Shown here: one piece after another, positions 7,686-15,728 of the stretch | Layout of the letters: every line of letters begins with the position of its first letter | Numbering within the stretch: the stretch's first letter is position 1 | IMG/VR virus record: IMGVR_UViG_3300035661_000025 | Coordinates: 32,401-96,400 of that record | DNA length: 64,000 bases | Reading direction: 5' to 3' (one strand) | DNA from: a virus | Notes under the pieces: generated by a model | The model's input: only the letters and a program-made list of their open reading frames with translations | What the model was told of the DNA's origin: nothing | Database searches by the model: none | Translations under genes and position numbers: made by a program

Positions 7686-7693
7686 TATAAATA
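7686..7693 (+). promoter_or_regulatory. T4-type late promoter box
   Basis: TATAAATA lies 28 bases before the ATG of the leader-bearing small protein at 7722. The distance matches the one at the capsid gene. Confidence 0.6.
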
Positions 7694-7721
7694 ACCTAAA
7701 TAAACAAAAAAGAGGTTTAAA

Positions 7722-7973
7722 ATGACAGATTTTAAAACGTTTATTGCTGGTTCTATGAATGAAGCAGATGGTAAATTTGACAGTGTTGATTTTATGATGG
7801 CGTTTGAAGATGGTGATGTTAATGCAAAACAAGCAATTGATGGTTTCGCGGAACTTATCAAAAGTGGTATTGTTTGGAATCTTCAAGGTGTATATGGTAG
7901 AACTGCAAAAGCATTGATTGATGCTGGTTATATCAATAAAGCTGGTAAGGTTCTTAAATACCCAAAAGACTAA
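7722..7973 (+). CDS. Probable packaged internal protein with capsid-targeting leader
   Basis: The 83-residue protein begins MTDFKTFIAGSMNEA. This leader is like the T4 capsid-targeting sequence (MKTYQEFIAEA) and contains a prohead-protease-type site MNE|A after residue 14. The same spacing occurs in the proteins at 14546, 14767 and 16678. The body (AFEDGDVNAKQAIDGFAELI... ) is not recognised. A late promoter box precedes it and a strong terminator follows, so it is a single-gene late unit. Role inferred: internal head protein injected with DNA. Confidence 0.5.
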   Translation: MTDFKTFIAGSMNEADGKFDSVDFMMAFEDGDVNAKQAIDGFAELIKSGIVWNLQGVYGRTAKALIDAGYINKAGKVLKYPKD

Positions 7974-7999
7974 AAAAGTAAGAGTACTCTTACTTTTTT
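7972..7999. terminator. Strong intrinsic terminator
   Basis: AAAAAAGTAAGAGT is followed at once by its exact complement, giving a 12-pair stem with a GTAC loop and a run of T. It sits directly after the stop of the gene at 7722. Confidence 0.8.
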
Positions 8000-8031
8000 T
8001 AATAAAGAATTAATTATAGTTCTTTATTAAA
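7998..8031. terminator. Second hairpin, tandem terminator
   Basis: TTTAATAAAGAA (7998-8009) pairs perfectly with TTCTTTATTAAA (8020-8031) around a ten-base loop, with an A-run after it. Together with the hairpin at 7972 it insulates the late gene from the early promoter at 8053. Confidence 0.6.
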
Positions 8032-8037
8032 AAAAGA

Positions 8038-8058
8038 TTAAGAATATTATGATATAAT
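8038..8058 (+). promoter_or_regulatory. Early promoter, TTAAGAATAT plus extended -10
   Basis: TGATATAAT ends at 8058 with TTAAG ten bases upstream of the hexamer. It drives genes at 8084 and 8776. Confidence 0.65.
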
Positions 8059-8083
8059 TAGTGTAAAGATTGAAGGATAGAAG

Positions 8084-8773
8084 ATGAATTTACCTAAGCA
8101 TTTAATATTATCCATAAAACGAAATGTAGGTGGGTGTTGTAACCATTGTGGGCGAAGCCTTAAACATGTAGTTCAAATAAAAGAAACTGAATCTGGAGAT
8201 ATTTCAAATTTAGGTGCTGGATGTGTTAAAACTGTTACCGGAAAAACTTTAAAAGATATTTTCAAAGAGGAAAAAGTTTACAAAGAAGCCACAAGAATTT
8301 TGGATATTAACAATAAAGGTAAAATCCGAATCCAGGAATACAAAGAGCTAAATGAAGATATGATGAACTTCATAGAAAGCAATTTAGATAATCCATTTTT
8401 GAAATCTATGTACAAGACAATTGAAGAATTTGGAACTCTGTCACCAAATATGTACAACACCGTTTACTCAATGATGTTGCCATTGGAAACCGAAAAAAAT
8501 CCAAAAGATGTAGTAGCGAAAGTTATTAAAGTATCTAAAAAACAAACTGATTTTGGGACAAATTGGACTTTATTTGTAGAACAAAACAGAAAACTCTCTA
8601 GATTATTTTTCAGTTCTTTGAATGCAAAAAACCATGATTTATTTGTAGAATTAGGTTTGTTGGAACCGGATGGTAGTATTTTAATAGATCCACTATCTAA
8701 AGACATAAAGGTTATGTTCTCCGGAACATTTGATGGTTATAAAGTCAAAAGAATAAAAATTAAAAAGGGATAA
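8084..8773 (+). CDS. Cys-rich hypothetical protein, 229 aa
   Basis: The N-terminal region has CCNHCGR (residues 18-24) and GAGC near 44-47, a probable treble-clef or zinc-ribbon site seen in phage proteins of unknown role. The rest alternates helices and strands with no catalytic motif visible. AAGGATAGAAG precedes the ATG. It is the first gene after the promoter at 8053 and lies two bases from the next gene. Confidence 0.6.
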   Translation: MNLPKHLILSIKRNVGGCCNHCGRSLKHVVQIKETESGDISNLGAGCVKTVTGKTLKDIFKEEKVYKEATRILDINNKGKIRIQEYKELNEDMMNFIESNLDNPFLKSMYKTIEEFGTLSPNMYNTVYSMMLPLETEKNPKDVVAKVIKVSKKQTDFGTNWTLFVEQNRKLSRLFFSSLNAKNHDLFVELGLLEPDGSILIDPLSKDIKVMFSGTFDGYKVKRIKIKKG

Positions 8774-8775
8774 TA

Positions 8776-9324
8776 ATGTTTGGTTTATTTAAAAGAAAAT
8801 TAAATTTTGTTGACAAAACAGAAAGATTGGTCAATTACACATTTCCTAAAGCTATAGTATCGAGTTTCAATGATAAATTCCCAGGTAAGTTTGACGAAGC
8901 GGAAAAAGGTTTAAAGTTATTCTTCTTTTTGATATTGTGGAATGAAGAAGCCAATTTTTCTGATATGATAGAAATGTATAATAAAAACGCTAATGAGTTG
9001 TGGAATATATTTCTATCAGATGCTAAAGAATATGCAGATTTTTGTGACCATGTGTTTGGACACTTTATTCATTATACTTCATACGATACAGAAAAAGAAT
9101 TAGAGGAGTACTTCATTAAAGCTAGCCGAGAAGTTTTAATCGCTCTTGATAAAATTCAAAGAAGCGATAATGATTCTCACCTATATATGATAACGTGTTT
9201 GGATTTAGATACAAAAATCAAACCTTCAGGACCTATTATGTCATCTGAAACAGATGACTCTCAAACAGATACCCGTTATTCGGAAAATGCATTAGTTTAT
9301 TTATCTTCAGTATTATATATCTGA
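8776..9324 (+). CDS. Glycine-rich-domain-protein-like protein (GRDP fold)
   Basis: The 182-residue protein has a stretch LWNIFLSDAKEYADFC followed by DHVFGHFIHYTSYD (residues about 75-100) that resembles the 'WHxfILxTxxYxxFCxxxfGxFIHHxP' signature of the plant and bacterial glycine-rich domain-containing protein family. The function of that family is not established. The last 30 residues are acidic and low-complexity (SSETDDSQTD). A moderate match only. Confidence 0.45.
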   Translation: MFGLFKRKLNFVDKTERLVNYTFPKAIVSSFNDKFPGKFDEAEKGLKLFFFLILWNEEANFSDMIEMYNKNANELWNIFLSDAKEYADFCDHVFGHFIHYTSYDTEKELEEYFIKASREVLIALDKIQRSDNDSHLYMITCLDLDTKIKPSGPIMSSETDDSQTDTRYSENALVYLSSVLYI

Positions 9325-9556
9325 TTCACCGTATCTTTAGTTATTTAAGTTCATCTTGTAGCTTAAGCTCATGTAGCGTTGGAGATGGTAAATGTGAATA
9401 GCGTTTATAGGCAACTTAAACTAATTTTAAGGTTATTAGACAGATTATGAAATGTATTCTTTAGAAGAAAAATCTAAAGAAACTTTTGGAAGCTCACGAA
9501 TACCTCAAACATAAAAAGGTAAGTTAAATTATACTTATGAAAAAAGGATTTCAAAA
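9325..9556. other. Intergenic region, 232 bases, no gene supported
   Basis: It holds only reading frames of up to about 20 codons without ribosome sites. A TTTAAGTT element near 9345 has no TATAAT behind it. A weak TTATACTT near 9529 could be the promoter of the gene at 9557. No tRNA cloverleaf can be drawn. Confidence 0.4.
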
Positions 9557-10495
9557 ATGATTAATGAATATATTAAACACTTGTCACTGAATGACAAGAA
9601 AACACTTACTCAAAAAACTCTAAAGCTTGCAGAAGAGCTTGGTGAATTGTCTAAAGTTATTCTTCCTTTTGAAGGAGCTTATGCTACAAATCATCGGATG
9701 TATGATACTCAGAAAATTTTAGAGGAGCTTGCTGATATTCATTTGGTAAATCAATCAATTTTATATTCTATGGGTTTTTCATATTCAGATTTTGATAATA
9801 TGGTTATCAATAAATCAAAAAAGTGGCAACAGCTTCAAATTAAGGAAGATTTTTCCTTGTCAAAAAGCGATCTTATGCCATATGAAATTCACATTACTGT
9901 AAATACTGAAGATGGTATTGATATTCAACAATACAAAGAAGATTGTGATGAGATTGGAGTTAAGCCTATAGTCCTTGCATTGCAAGATCAATCTGCAGTA
10001 AAAGTTATGAATGATGTTATGACTTCTAGTAAATTTGTTGGTAATAATGGAGAAGCTTTCAAAGAAATGACTAGTATATCAGACGCTTTAGCTAATAAAG
10101 GATACACCGTTATTAGAAATAAAATTGAGGCAAGTTATTGGCATCCTAAAGCTCCTTTTAAACAAGCGGGTGATACAAAAATGCCAGAGGGTTGTTATTT
10201 TGAATGTCATTTTAACGTAGAATGTACTGATGAAAAATTATCAGTCTTATCTGAAATTGCTAAGGCACGTAAATGTCATTTATCTCAAAATGTATTTAAG
10301 GTAAAAGAAGATGGTGTGTTTACAATAATGATGACTTATCGAAGTTATACCCAAATGTTTGAAGATTTTGATGAACATTTGAACTCAATAAAATATGATC
10401 TCAATATGTTTGGATTTCCGCTTGAAAAAGAAATTGTGGAGTTCTGCGTTTATGATTCCAAAATAACACATGATGCTAAATGGTTAGAAGCATAA
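9557..10495 (+). CDS. MazG-like pyrophosphohydrolase fused to an unknown domain
   Basis: Residues 1-100 look like an all-alpha NTP pyrophosphohydrolase: KLAEELGELSK (E-x-x-E) and KILEELADI (E-x-x-D) are the metal-binding helices. Residues 109-312 begin PYEIHITVNTEDG and contain VKPIVLAL, DVMTSSKFVG, IEASYWHP and YFECHFNVE. This second domain seems to be a conserved uncharacterised alpha/beta module with possible catalytic His/Cys. MazG-type enzymes hydrolyse NTPs, including alarmone-related nucleotides. The fused domain may use the same nucleotide, which is speculation. Confidence 0.65.
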   Translation: MINEYIKHLSLNDKKTLTQKTLKLAEELGELSKVILPFEGAYATNHRMYDTQKILEELADIHLVNQSILYSMGFSYSDFDNMVINKSKKWQQLQIKEDFSLSKSDLMPYEIHITVNTEDGIDIQQYKEDCDEIGVKPIVLALQDQSAVKVMNDVMTSSKFVGNNGEAFKEMTSISDALANKGYTVIRNKIEASYWHPKAPFKQAGDTKMPEGCYFECHFNVECTDEKLSVLSEIAKARKCHLSQNVFKVKEDGVFTIMMTYRSYTQMFEDFDEHLNSIKYDLNMFGFPLEKEIVEFCVYDSKITHDAKWLEA

Positions 10496-10520
10496 TTTAA
10501 TTTTAACTTCAATATTAATA

Positions 10521-10529
10521 TGTTATAAT
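10521..10529 (+). promoter_or_regulatory. Early promoter, extended -10
   Basis: TGTTATAAT lies in the gap after the MazG fusion, with TTTTAACTT upstream. The leader to the gene at 10625 is about 90 bases long. Confidence 0.6.
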
Positions 10530-10581
10530 TATGTTAAGAAAAGAAATAGCGAAAAATGTAAGAATACTAACGAAGAAACCT

Positions 10582-10601
10582 TAGGTTCAACCTATATTTT
10601 T
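10582..10601 (+). promoter_or_regulatory. Small hairpin with T-run in leader, possible attenuator
   Basis: TAGGTTCAACCTA forms a five-pair stem, followed by TATTTTTT, inside the leader between the promoter at 10524 and the ATG at 10625. It could terminate part of the transcripts. The stem is short. Confidence 0.3.
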
Positions 10602-10624
10602 TAATTTATGTTAAAGGAAATATC

Positions 10625-10780
10625 ATGCCAGTAAAAGATCTAATTGATTTTTTATCTACATTAGATTCAGAAACCATTCTATATAAATGTTATGTAGAAC
10701 AAACTCCTGGAAATTTTCAAGAACTGATTTTACCAGTTATAGATGAAACTGGAGATTTAATTTTCCAAAAAGGAAAATAA
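10625..10780 (+). CDS. Small hypothetical protein, 51 aa
   Basis: A 51-residue acidic protein (MPVKDLIDFLSTLDSETILYK...). AAAGGAAATATC precedes the ATG, and the next gene starts directly after its stop. Similar short proteins precede phage ABA-sandwich genes, but nothing specific is visible. Confidence 0.55.
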   Translation: MPVKDLIDFLSTLDSETILYKCYVEQTPGNFQELILPVIDETGDLIFQKGK

Positions 10781-11137
10781 ATGGTATCTAAAAAAATATT
10801 AGATGCTGTTTTGGGGTTGAATATAAGACAATTTGAAATAGTTGGTAATGATATTATATATCAAGTTTTTGAAATGTCTAAAGATGAAAAAATTAACATC
10901 TATGAACTTGCACATAAATGCAAAGAATGGGCTGTTATGTTACAACCAAACAAACAAGCGCTTTCCTCTTACCCACGATGGGGTAATCATAAAGACTATC
11001 CAGAAACAAACGGACACTATTATATTTGTCAACATTTGGTTACTGGCGTACAATTTGAAGCAGAAACAGAGCCAGAAGCAATATTTAAAGCTTGTGAATG
11101 GATATTAGATAATTGTTTAAAAATCTCTTTTAATTGA
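10781..11137 (+). CDS. Hypothetical protein, 118 aa
   Basis: The protein has a layout like small phage 'ABA sandwich' proteins: N-terminal strand and helix, ELAHKCKEWA near residue 44, PRWGNHKDYPETNG, and a final helix EAIFKACEWIL. AAAAGGAAAATA precedes its ATG, which directly follows the previous stop. No function can be given. Confidence 0.55.
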   Translation: MVSKKILDAVLGLNIRQFEIVGNDIIYQVFEMSKDEKINIYELAHKCKEWAVMLQPNKQALSSYPRWGNHKDYPETNGHYYICQHLVTGVQFEAETEPEAIFKACEWILDNCLKISFN

Positions 11138-11199
11138 TACAATTCAATACAGTAACATCAAAGGTATAGACTCCAATATTACAATGAATAAGGATTAAA

Positions 11200-12252
11200 A
11201 TGCCAGAAAAATACCACTCATATCGTAACCATATAAAACCTATGCTTATGAGAATAAAAGATGATATTCATCTTAACGGAATAGATGGGGAGTCTAAAAA
11301 ACGAATTTTATATTTAGCTGCAATATTTCATGATATATATAATGTTGCTGGGAATATCAAAAATGAAGAAAACAGTGCTGAATATTTTCTTCATTGTTAT
11401 CATAATAAACAATTCATTTTGCCGGCATTGTTTTTTGAGTCCTCATTTAAAGATAATTTATCTATAAATCATCAGTTTATTGTAAATGCTTATGAAGATG
11501 GTTTTATTCCTTTCAATATAATAGAAAATGTTACTGAAGAAGAAAAAGATAAAATCATTGAATTGATTATGAACACCAAAGATACTTTTAATAAAAGACA
11601 CGGAGATGAACTAGGTCATTATTTTTATTTGCTTGATACTTATATACTCCGAGAGGGATTTTATGATTTAATTCAATATGAACATGGCATTTATAATGAA
11701 TATAAAAACAAATATACTCTTGCTGAATATAAAAAAGGTAGAATTGAGTTCCTGCAAAAATGTCTAGAAGAAATTCAAACAGTAAATGAATATGGAATAA
11801 AACAATTAATAAAATACGTTGAAGAAAGAGATTATGGATCTGTAGGAATTTTTGCTGGATCTTTTAATCCATTTCATATTGGTCATAAAAATGTTCTAGA
11901 ACAAGCAAAACGAGATTTTGATAAAGTTATAGTTATACAAATGCAGGATTTTAATAAACCAGTAAATGAATATCGAATGCCTAAATTGAAAGATTGTTTA
12001 GTAATTACTTCAAATGAGACGTTAGTAAACGTATTTGAAACTTACAAACAAGGACATAGAAGCGCTAGCATAGTTAGAGCTCTAAGAAATGGAGATGATC
12101 TTCAACACGAACAAAACTTGAAATTGGTTGTACATGATTTTAATAAACATGTTAGATTTACATACTATCTTGCGGATGAAGGTTTTAGTCATATCTCATC
12201 ATCTCTTGTAAGATCTCTTCCTGATGATCTGAGAGGAAAATATCTTGTTTGA
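11200..12252 (+). CDS. HD-domain and phosphopantetheine adenylyltransferase-like fusion
   Basis: Residues 1-190 form a helical HD-type domain with LAAIFHDIYN (His44-Asp45) and a later GHYFYLLDTYILRE. Residues from about 215 are a nucleotidylyltransferase: GIFAGSFNPFHIGH (the HxGH signature), IVRALRNGDDLQHEQN (like the CoaD RGLRxxxDxxxE element) and SHISSSLVRSL (the ISST-type ending). The second half matches phosphopantetheine adenylyltransferase best, with NMN adenylyltransferase as an alternative. It may make coenzyme A or NAD precursors, and the HD part may hydrolyse a nucleotide. It overlaps the next gene by eight bases. Confidence 0.75.
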   Translation: MPEKYHSYRNHIKPMLMRIKDDIHLNGIDGESKKRILYLAAIFHDIYNVAGNIKNEENSAEYFLHCYHNKQFILPALFFESSFKDNLSINHQFIVNAYEDGFIPFNIIENVTEEEKDKIIELIMNTKDTFNKRHGDELGHYFYLLDTYILREGFYDLIQYEHGIYNEYKNKYTLAEYKKGRIEFLQKCLEEIQTVNEYGIKQLIKYVEERDYGSVGIFAGSFNPFHIGHKNVLEQAKRDFDKVIVIQMQDFNKPVNEYRMPKLKDCLVITSNETLVNVFETYKQGHRSASIVRALRNGDDLQHEQNLKLVVHDFNKHVRFTYYLADEGFSHISSSLVRSLPDDLRGKYLV

Positions 12253-12514
12253 TAAATCTTACATATATAACTCATCTGAATTTAAAATAACAGAATCATT
12301 ACTTCAGAACTTAAAAAATAATGATGTAATAAGCGATTATGAAATAAAAGTAAATTCAGGATATGAAAATACTATAAATGATATAGAGCAGGAATTATCC
12401 GACATTCCCAAGCATGGTCATAGACACATTCATTTACTACAAAATCCATTAATAAATGTTAACATTTACCCAAAACGGGCTATAGAACACATCACTATAT
12501 CCATAAATATTTAA
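12245..12514 (+). CDS. Hypothetical protein, 89 aa
   Basis: The likely start is TTG at 12245 inside the end of the fusion gene, with GAGAGGAAAA upstream. The product has an acidic middle and a KHGHRHIHLLQN stretch that could bind metal. No family recognised. It is coupled to the upstream HD-PPAT gene and followed by AAAAAGGATAAGAC of the next gene. Confidence 0.5.
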   Translation: MFDKSYIYNSSEFKITESLLQNLKNNDVISDYEIKVNSGYENTINDIEQELSDIPKHGHRHIHLLQNPLINVNIYPKRAIEHITISINI

Positions 12515-12526
12515 AAAGGATAAGAC

Positions 12527-12676
12527 ATGGAAAAAGATAATCGAGAAGAAAAATTACAAATTGAATTAGATGAATTATTGTCTCTTTATGAATACATGCC
12601 TGATGAAGATAAAAAGAAAATGCTGATAGATATTATTAGACTTGAAGATGAAATAGATTATTTAACCAAAGGATAA
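12527..12676 (+). CDS. Small acidic helical protein, 49 aa
   Basis: A 49-residue charged helix-forming protein (MEKDNREEKLQIELDELLSLYEY...). AAAGGATAAGAC precedes the ATG. Its end holds the ribosome site (AAAGGA) used by the nuclease gene starting at 12680. Function unknown. Confidence 0.55.
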   Translation: MEKDNREEKLQIELDELLSLYEYMPDEDKKKMLIDIIRLEDEIDYLTKG

Positions 12677-12679
12677 GTC

Positions 12680-13405
12680 ATAAAATTCGCTCCATATAGT
12701 TACTCAAAAATATCATCATTTGCCTGCCCTAACCGATTCAAATTATCTTATATAGATAAGATTAAGGTTTCCAACACTAGTCCTGCTTTAGAAAAAGGGA
12801 CTTTCGTACATCTTGTATTGGAGAATTATGAAACGTTTAAGCAATCTAATTTTCGAGATTTTCCTGATTTTAATTTTAGTGTCCTTACTTCAGACGAGCA
12901 AGAAACAGCTAAACAAATAGTTAAAAAGTTTATAGACTCAGACATAGGAAAATATTATCTAGAAAATAATGAAGTCATAGGTGAAGAAGTCGAATTTGGT
13001 TTAGATAAAAAATTAAATCCCGTTGGGTATTATAGCAAAGAAGCCATAATACGTGGAAAGATTGACAAACTAATCATCAAAGATTCTGAATATATCATAA
13101 TAGATTACAAAACTGGAAAATTTCCAGAAGCGCAATATCACGATAATGGTCAAGGTATTTTATATGCATTATGGTTTTTTAGAAAGTATCCAGAAATACA
13201 AGAAATAAAAATGACTTATGTGTTTGTGGAGCATCTAAAAGAACATGTGTACACATTCAAAAGACAATACCTTCAAAATTATGCAACATTATATAGCAAT
13301 AAAATCATAAAGATAGAAAAATGTGAAGATTATGTAAAAAATGAAACGAAGCTTTGTGATTATTGTGATTATAGAAAATCAGGGTATTGTTTTCCTGAAA
13401 CATAA
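12680..13405 (+). CDS. Cas4/RecB-like PD-(D/E)XK nuclease with ATA start
   Basis: The conserved domain begins upstream of any ATG, GTG or TTG: the frame after the stop at 12674-12676 reads IKFAPYSYSKISSFACPNRFK, then GTFVHLVLENY. ATA at 12680, with AAGGA about seven bases before it, seems to be the start; the only later standard codon is TTG at 12818, which would delete the first conserved block. Active-site elements are IRGKIDKL and IIIDYKTGK. One Cys near the N-terminus plus CDYCDYRKSGYC at the C-terminus make four cysteines, as in Cas4/AddB-type 4Fe-4S nucleases. Cas4-like proteins have been reported from Campylobacter phages. Probable role: DNA end processing. Confidence 0.75.
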   Translation: MKFAPYSYSKISSFACPNRFKLSYIDKIKVSNTSPALEKGTFVHLVLENYETFKQSNFRDFPDFNFSVLTSDEQETAKQIVKKFIDSDIGKYYLENNEVIGEEVEFGLDKKLNPVGYYSKEAIIRGKIDKLIIKDSEYIIIDYKTGKFPEAQYHDNGQGILYALWFFRKYPEIQEIKMTYVFVEHLKEHVYTFKRQYLQNYATLYSNKIIKIEKCEDYVKNETKLCDYCDYRKSGYCFPET

Positions 13406-13433
13406 ATAATTTAAATTTTATTAAGGATTTTCA

Positions 13434-13805
13434 ATGAAAAAATATATCGCAGAGTTAGACAGAGATTCAATAAGCTTAGATTTAGGTTTTAAAATCGCTG
13501 TAATTCATAATGGAACTGTTTATTCAGAATCTGAAGTTACAACTAAATTCCCAAAATATTTCAAAGAAGTAAAAGGTGAAGAAACAGATTCAGTTGCTAA
13601 AGAGGAAATTTTGTTAGTAGATGATTCATCTAAAGTTGAAGTTAAAACTGAAGAAGCTCCAGTTGAGCAATCGGAAGTAGATTCATCTACAGCGGAAGAA
13701 GCTCCAGTTGAAGTTAAAGTTGAAGAAATTCAAGAAGCTCCAGTTGAGTCATCAGAAGATGACTCAACTTCTGATGAGCAAAAAACTTCTCGTAAAAAAT
13801 CGTAA
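13434..13805 (+). CDS. Acidic repeat protein, 123 aa
   Basis: Residues 1-50 look folded (MKKYIAELDRDSIS...FKIAVIHNGTVYSE). The remainder is a low-complexity acidic tail with EEAPVE-type repeats (four near-copies) and a basic RKKS end. It lies just before the neck gene, so it might be a head or core protein; EIQE|AP could be a protease site. CATAAATA at 13404-13411 is a near-late promoter. Function not known. Confidence 0.5.
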   Translation: MKKYIAELDRDSISLDLGFKIAVIHNGTVYSESEVTTKFPKYFKEVKGEETDSVAKEEILLVDDSSKVEVKTEEAPVEQSEVDSSTAEEAPVEVKVEEIQEAPVESSEDDSTSDEQKTSRKKS

Positions 13806-13814
13806 GGCTGATTT

Positions 13815-14543
13815 ATGGCTACCATAAAAACTAAAAATGATTTGTCTGAGTATATACTAAGAAAATTAGGTAGCCCGGTTATTGATGTAGAGGTTTCTCC
13901 TGACCAACTATCAGATATTATAGACTCTGTAATTAGAGAATATTCAGAATATGCTATGGATGGTCAAGAAGAAAAATGTTTTATTATACCTTTGGATAAA
14001 GATATAAAAACGTACATTTTAGATGACCATATTTACTCAATAATCAATCTTAGAACGGCATCTAATTATTCTCCGTTCTCTATTCCTGGTGGATATATTA
14101 TTAATAACACATACAATTTCTTAGGATTTGGAAACAACGGACCTATGAGTCTTAGTGATATTCAGATGTTGACTACACAGTTTCAAATGATTCAAGATTA
14201 TTTCAATATTCCTATAAATCATACTTATAACGCTAACAACAACAAATTAATCTTTTTAGATGAGACTAATATAACTAATACTCATATGTTAGTTCATTGT
14301 TGGAGTTATTATAACCCAGATGAAGTAGATGGTATTTTTAATCATCCTTGGATTAAAGACATGAGTGTAGCTAAAGCTAAATTGCAATGGGCTACAAACT
14401 TAGGCAAATATAATGCACCTCTTATAAATGGAGCTACTATAAATTATAGCGACATTTATTCTCAAGGTCAAACAGAAGAGGAACGTTTACATCAAGAATT
14501 GCTTGATAGATGGTCACCTCCATTAGGAATAACAGTAGGTTAA
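13815..14543 (+). CDS. Neck protein, T4 gp13-like
   Basis: The 242-residue protein starts DLSEYILRKLGSPVIDVEVSPDQ and has IDSVIREYSEYAMDG, the usual opening of T4-type neck (head-to-tail connector) protein gp13. A middle Gly/Asn-rich part and a C-terminal helical region (AKAKLQWATNLGKY) follow. Gp13 closes the filled head and provides the tail attachment site. T4 gp13 is longer (about 309 residues). It sits among capsid genes, which fits. Starts after AAGGCTGATTT, nine bases beyond the acidic protein. Confidence 0.65.
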   Translation: MATIKTKNDLSEYILRKLGSPVIDVEVSPDQLSDIIDSVIREYSEYAMDGQEEKCFIIPLDKDIKTYILDDHIYSIINLRTASNYSPFSIPGGYIINNTYNFLGFGNNGPMSLSDIQMLTTQFQMIQDYFNIPINHTYNANNNKLIFLDETNITNTHMLVHCWSYYNPDEVDGIFNHPWIKDMSVAKAKLQWATNLGKYNAPLINGATINYSDIYSQGQTEEERLHQELLDRWSPPLGITVG

Positions 14544-14545
14544 AA

Positions 14546-14770
14546 ATGAAAACATTTAAATATATAGCAGAAAATGATCTTAACGAAGCAATGAAGCTTC
14601 CTGATATTATTTCCAAATTAAATAAAATTCACAAACAAATAGGTGAATTAGCTAATCAACTAGATAAAGATCTTTATGATTCTTCTAAAGTTTCTAATAG
14701 TGTTAACCCGATTTTAAACGGAATTAAAGATCTAATTGAAAAATTGAGTAAAGGTAAATTAAACTCATGA
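14546..14770 (+). CDS. Probable internal head protein with cleavable leader
   Basis: The ATG at 14546 follows the gp13-like stop by two bases. The 74-residue protein starts MKTFKYIAENDLNEA, nearly the T4 capsid-targeting sequence, and has a protease-type site LNE|A after residue 14, at the same place as in the proteins at 7722, 14767 and 16678. The mature part would be a 60-residue helical, coiled-coil-like peptide (IHKQIGELANQLDKDL). It overlaps the next gene by four bases. Confidence 0.55.
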   Translation: MKTFKYIAENDLNEAMKLPDIISKLNKIHKQIGELANQLDKDLYDSSKVSNSVNPILNGIKDLIEKLSKGKLNS

Positions 14771-15111
14771 ATAAGTTTAAAGAATTTGTTCTAGACTCAA
14801 TGAATGAAGCTGGTGTTAAACCCTTCATCAAAAAAGTTGGTAAAAAAACGTGGGTAGTTAAAATAAATGCCTTGGGTTCAGACCAAGGATTTGCTGAGTA
14901 TAATTTCGGTCAACAAATCGATCCATTAAAAAAGGTAAAAGCTTGGAAAGAAGATGCTAAAAAAGAGTATGTTGATGCAAAAGGTAAAGCAACATTACAA
15001 GCTGTAAAAGATTGGATTAAAGTTAAAAATCCTTCTGAATTTTATGCTTCATGGGAATCTGATTCACCAACATATAAAGATGATTCTGTAGAAATCTTTT
15101 ACAAAGATTAA
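14767..15111 (+). CDS. Probable internal head protein with cleavable leader
   Basis: The 114-residue protein begins MNKFKEFVLDSMNEA with the predicted protease site MNE|A after residue 14. The mature part is basic and beta-rich (KPFIKKVGKKTWVVKINALG, AEYNFGQQIDPLKKVKAWKEDAKK), which would suit packing with DNA. The gene is coupled to the upstream leader protein (ATGA overlap) and is convergent with the gp4 gene, sharing its stop region. Confidence 0.55.
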   Translation: MNKFKEFVLDSMNEAGVKPFIKKVGKKTWVVKINALGSDQGFAEYNFGQQIDPLKKVKAWKEDAKKEYVDAKGKATLQAVKDWIKVKNPSEFYASWESDSPTYKDDSVEIFYKD

Positions 15112-15572
15112 AACAGATCTTCCTCTGTAATAATACGAAATTCCAGTTTATTTAAATCACAAAATTCTCTAGCCGCTTTCCATTTACATTGGTTAGTGAT
15201 ATATGTTTTCATAGCTTTCTCAAAACCTAAAACGCTTTTAGATGTTTTCTTTTTGGGTGGTTTTGGAGGCATAGTTTCTTTTAATGGTTTTATTTCCACT
15301 AAACATCTTCTAATATTTCCCCCACTATCTTCATATTCCATATATAAGTCTACAAAATATCTATGCATTTTTTGATCTGCCTCATTAAAATAAGGTATAG
15401 GAAATGGTTCTGAGCTCCACTTTTTTACAGCTGGGTTCATGTCACAAAATAAGAAAAACCGTTCCTCCCAGCTAGACATATATCTTATTCCTTTTCCAGA
15501 AGTTAATGATTGTTTGGAGTTAATATATTTTTCTGGTTTTTTTAGGTTATACCATCCTTGTTTCGGTGCCAT
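15108..15572 (-). CDS. Head completion nuclease, T4 gp4-like
   Basis: The 154-residue product shows the gp4/TnsA-like nuclease pattern: NLKKPEKYINSK, IRYMSSWEERFF (the conserved SSWE), DMNPAVKKWSSEPFPIPY, HRYFVDLYMEY with the active-site Asp, LVEIKP (E-x-K) and a final KWKAAREFCDLNKLEFRIITE. In T4, gp4 trims or completes the packaged DNA head and is needed for infectious particles. AAAAGGAATAAC precedes the ATG on the minus strand. It faces the leader-protein genes. Confidence 0.85.
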   Translation of the reverse strand: MAPKQGWYNLKKPEKYINSKQSLTSGKGIRYMSSWEERFFLFCDMNPAVKKWSSEPFPIPYFNEADQKMHRYFVDLYMEYEDSGGNIRRCLVEIKPLKETMPPKPPKKKTSKSVLGFEKAMKTYITNQCKWKAAREFCDLNKLEFRIITEEDLF

Positions 15573-15690
15573 GTTATTCCTTTTACAATGTAAGTAATTT
15601 GTATAACTGAATTATTCTTATAACTTCCAATGTGATAAAATTTTCCAGCTTAAAAAAAGTCCGATTGATATGAAAAATACCTTTTTTGAA

Positions 15691-15702
15691 TATTTATAAA
15701 TA
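15691..15702. promoter_or_regulatory. Palindromic late promoter, both directions
   Basis: TATTTATAAATA contains a full TATAAATA on each strand. To the right it is 27 bases from the major capsid ATG; to the left it is about 120 bases from the gp4-like gene. Confidence 0.65.
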
Positions 15703-15728
15703 CATCAATTAATAACTAAGGACATTTT

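Noticed and set aside
9345-9425. GTAGCTTAAGCTC...GGAGATGG stretch resembling a degenerate tRNA
   Set aside because: No T-arm, no acceptor pairing and no 3-prime end. No tRNA gene could be supported anywhere in the window.
10575-10600. GGTTCAA-containing stretch resembling a tRNA T-arm
   Set aside because: No acceptor, D or anticodon arms can be drawn around it; it is a short hairpin in a leader.
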